The notes beneath the pieces were generated by a model that made no database searches, was not told the DNA's origin, and worked only from the letters and a program-made list of their open reading frames with translations. A stretch of DNA of 36,161 nt from Gammaproteobacteria bacterium (GTDB lineage Bacteria > Pseudomonadota > Gammaproteobacteria > Pseudomonadales > Azotimanducaceae). The translations under genes were made by a program, and so were the position numbers. Below, piece by piece: positions 36,032 to 36,161 of the stretch (the stretch's first letter is position 1; each line of letters opens with the position of its first letter). Where the stretch lies: positions 1 to 36,161 of the forward strand of contig VYDB01000137.1 of the NCBI GenBank assembly GCA_009843635.1, given 5' to 3'.

Positions 36032-36161
36032 GTTTTCGGTCCCTCGGCGGGGCACCTGGACAACTAAACCTGCCGCAGGCTGAAAGGTCAAGCGTGGGGC
36101 GAGGCGGGGCAGGCCTATTCAAAAGTCCTTGATTTGCCGTTGATCGGTCGGGTTTTTGGAG
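36032..36161. other. Right-end region without a recognised gene
   Basis: 130 nt upstream of the DUF4396-like gene. It presumably holds that gene's promoter, but I see no convincing -35/-10 pair. No coding sequence can be supported. Confidence 0.4.

Overview
The window is a high-GC chromosomal segment of a proteobacterium, most likely an uncultured gammaproteobacterium. The main evidence is the continuous S10-spc-alpha ribosomal protein cluster, whose gene order (secY-rpmJ-rpsM-rpsK-rpsD-rpoA-rplQ with no adk, map or infA inserted), zinc-free S14 and E. coli-like RpoA all point that way. I see no rRNA, tRNA, insertion sequence, prophage or CRISPR array. The exact lineage cannot be read from this sequence alone.

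Layout. 154-4926: a thiolase-like protein, then a divergent oxyR/katG peroxide-defence pair ending in a bidirectional terminator. 4977-7356 (minus): a lipoprotein-type PQQ alcohol dehydrogenase with a C-terminal cytochrome c domain, followed by an unlisted 39-residue membrane peptide. Both lie directly downstream of rplQ with no visible terminator. 7415-21399 (minus): 27 ribosomal protein genes plus secY and rpoA. The cluster has a good sigma70 promoter and terminator-like hairpins both before and after rpsJ. Two 24-bp tandem repeats sit just behind the rpsK and rplN stop codons. The cluster is not joined to tuf/fusA/rpsG/rpsL; a short-chain dehydrogenase diverges from it instead. 21565-28638: a queuosine-precursor transporter, a 2-hydroxyacid dehydrogenase, a luciferase-like oxidoreductase, agmatinase, and the CoA-pathway set panB-panC-coaX. 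panB is preceded by a 39-codon ORF that overlaps its TTG start.

28844-36031 is the accessory part. Its most notable gene is a full-length Erg6-type sterol C-24 methyltransferase, rare in bacteria. Next come a RES-type toxin-antitoxin pair, a luciferase-like (F420-type) oxidoreductase with an acyl-CoA synthetase, a 5'-truncated acetyltransferase remnant, a Tsx-like outer-membrane protein and a small DUF4396-like membrane protein. The methyltransferase, the luciferase-like enzyme, the acyl-CoA synthetase and the thiolase-like protein at the left end all resemble families that act on sterol or isoprenoid side chains elsewhere. That link is an inference, because no sterol-synthesis gene lies in the window.
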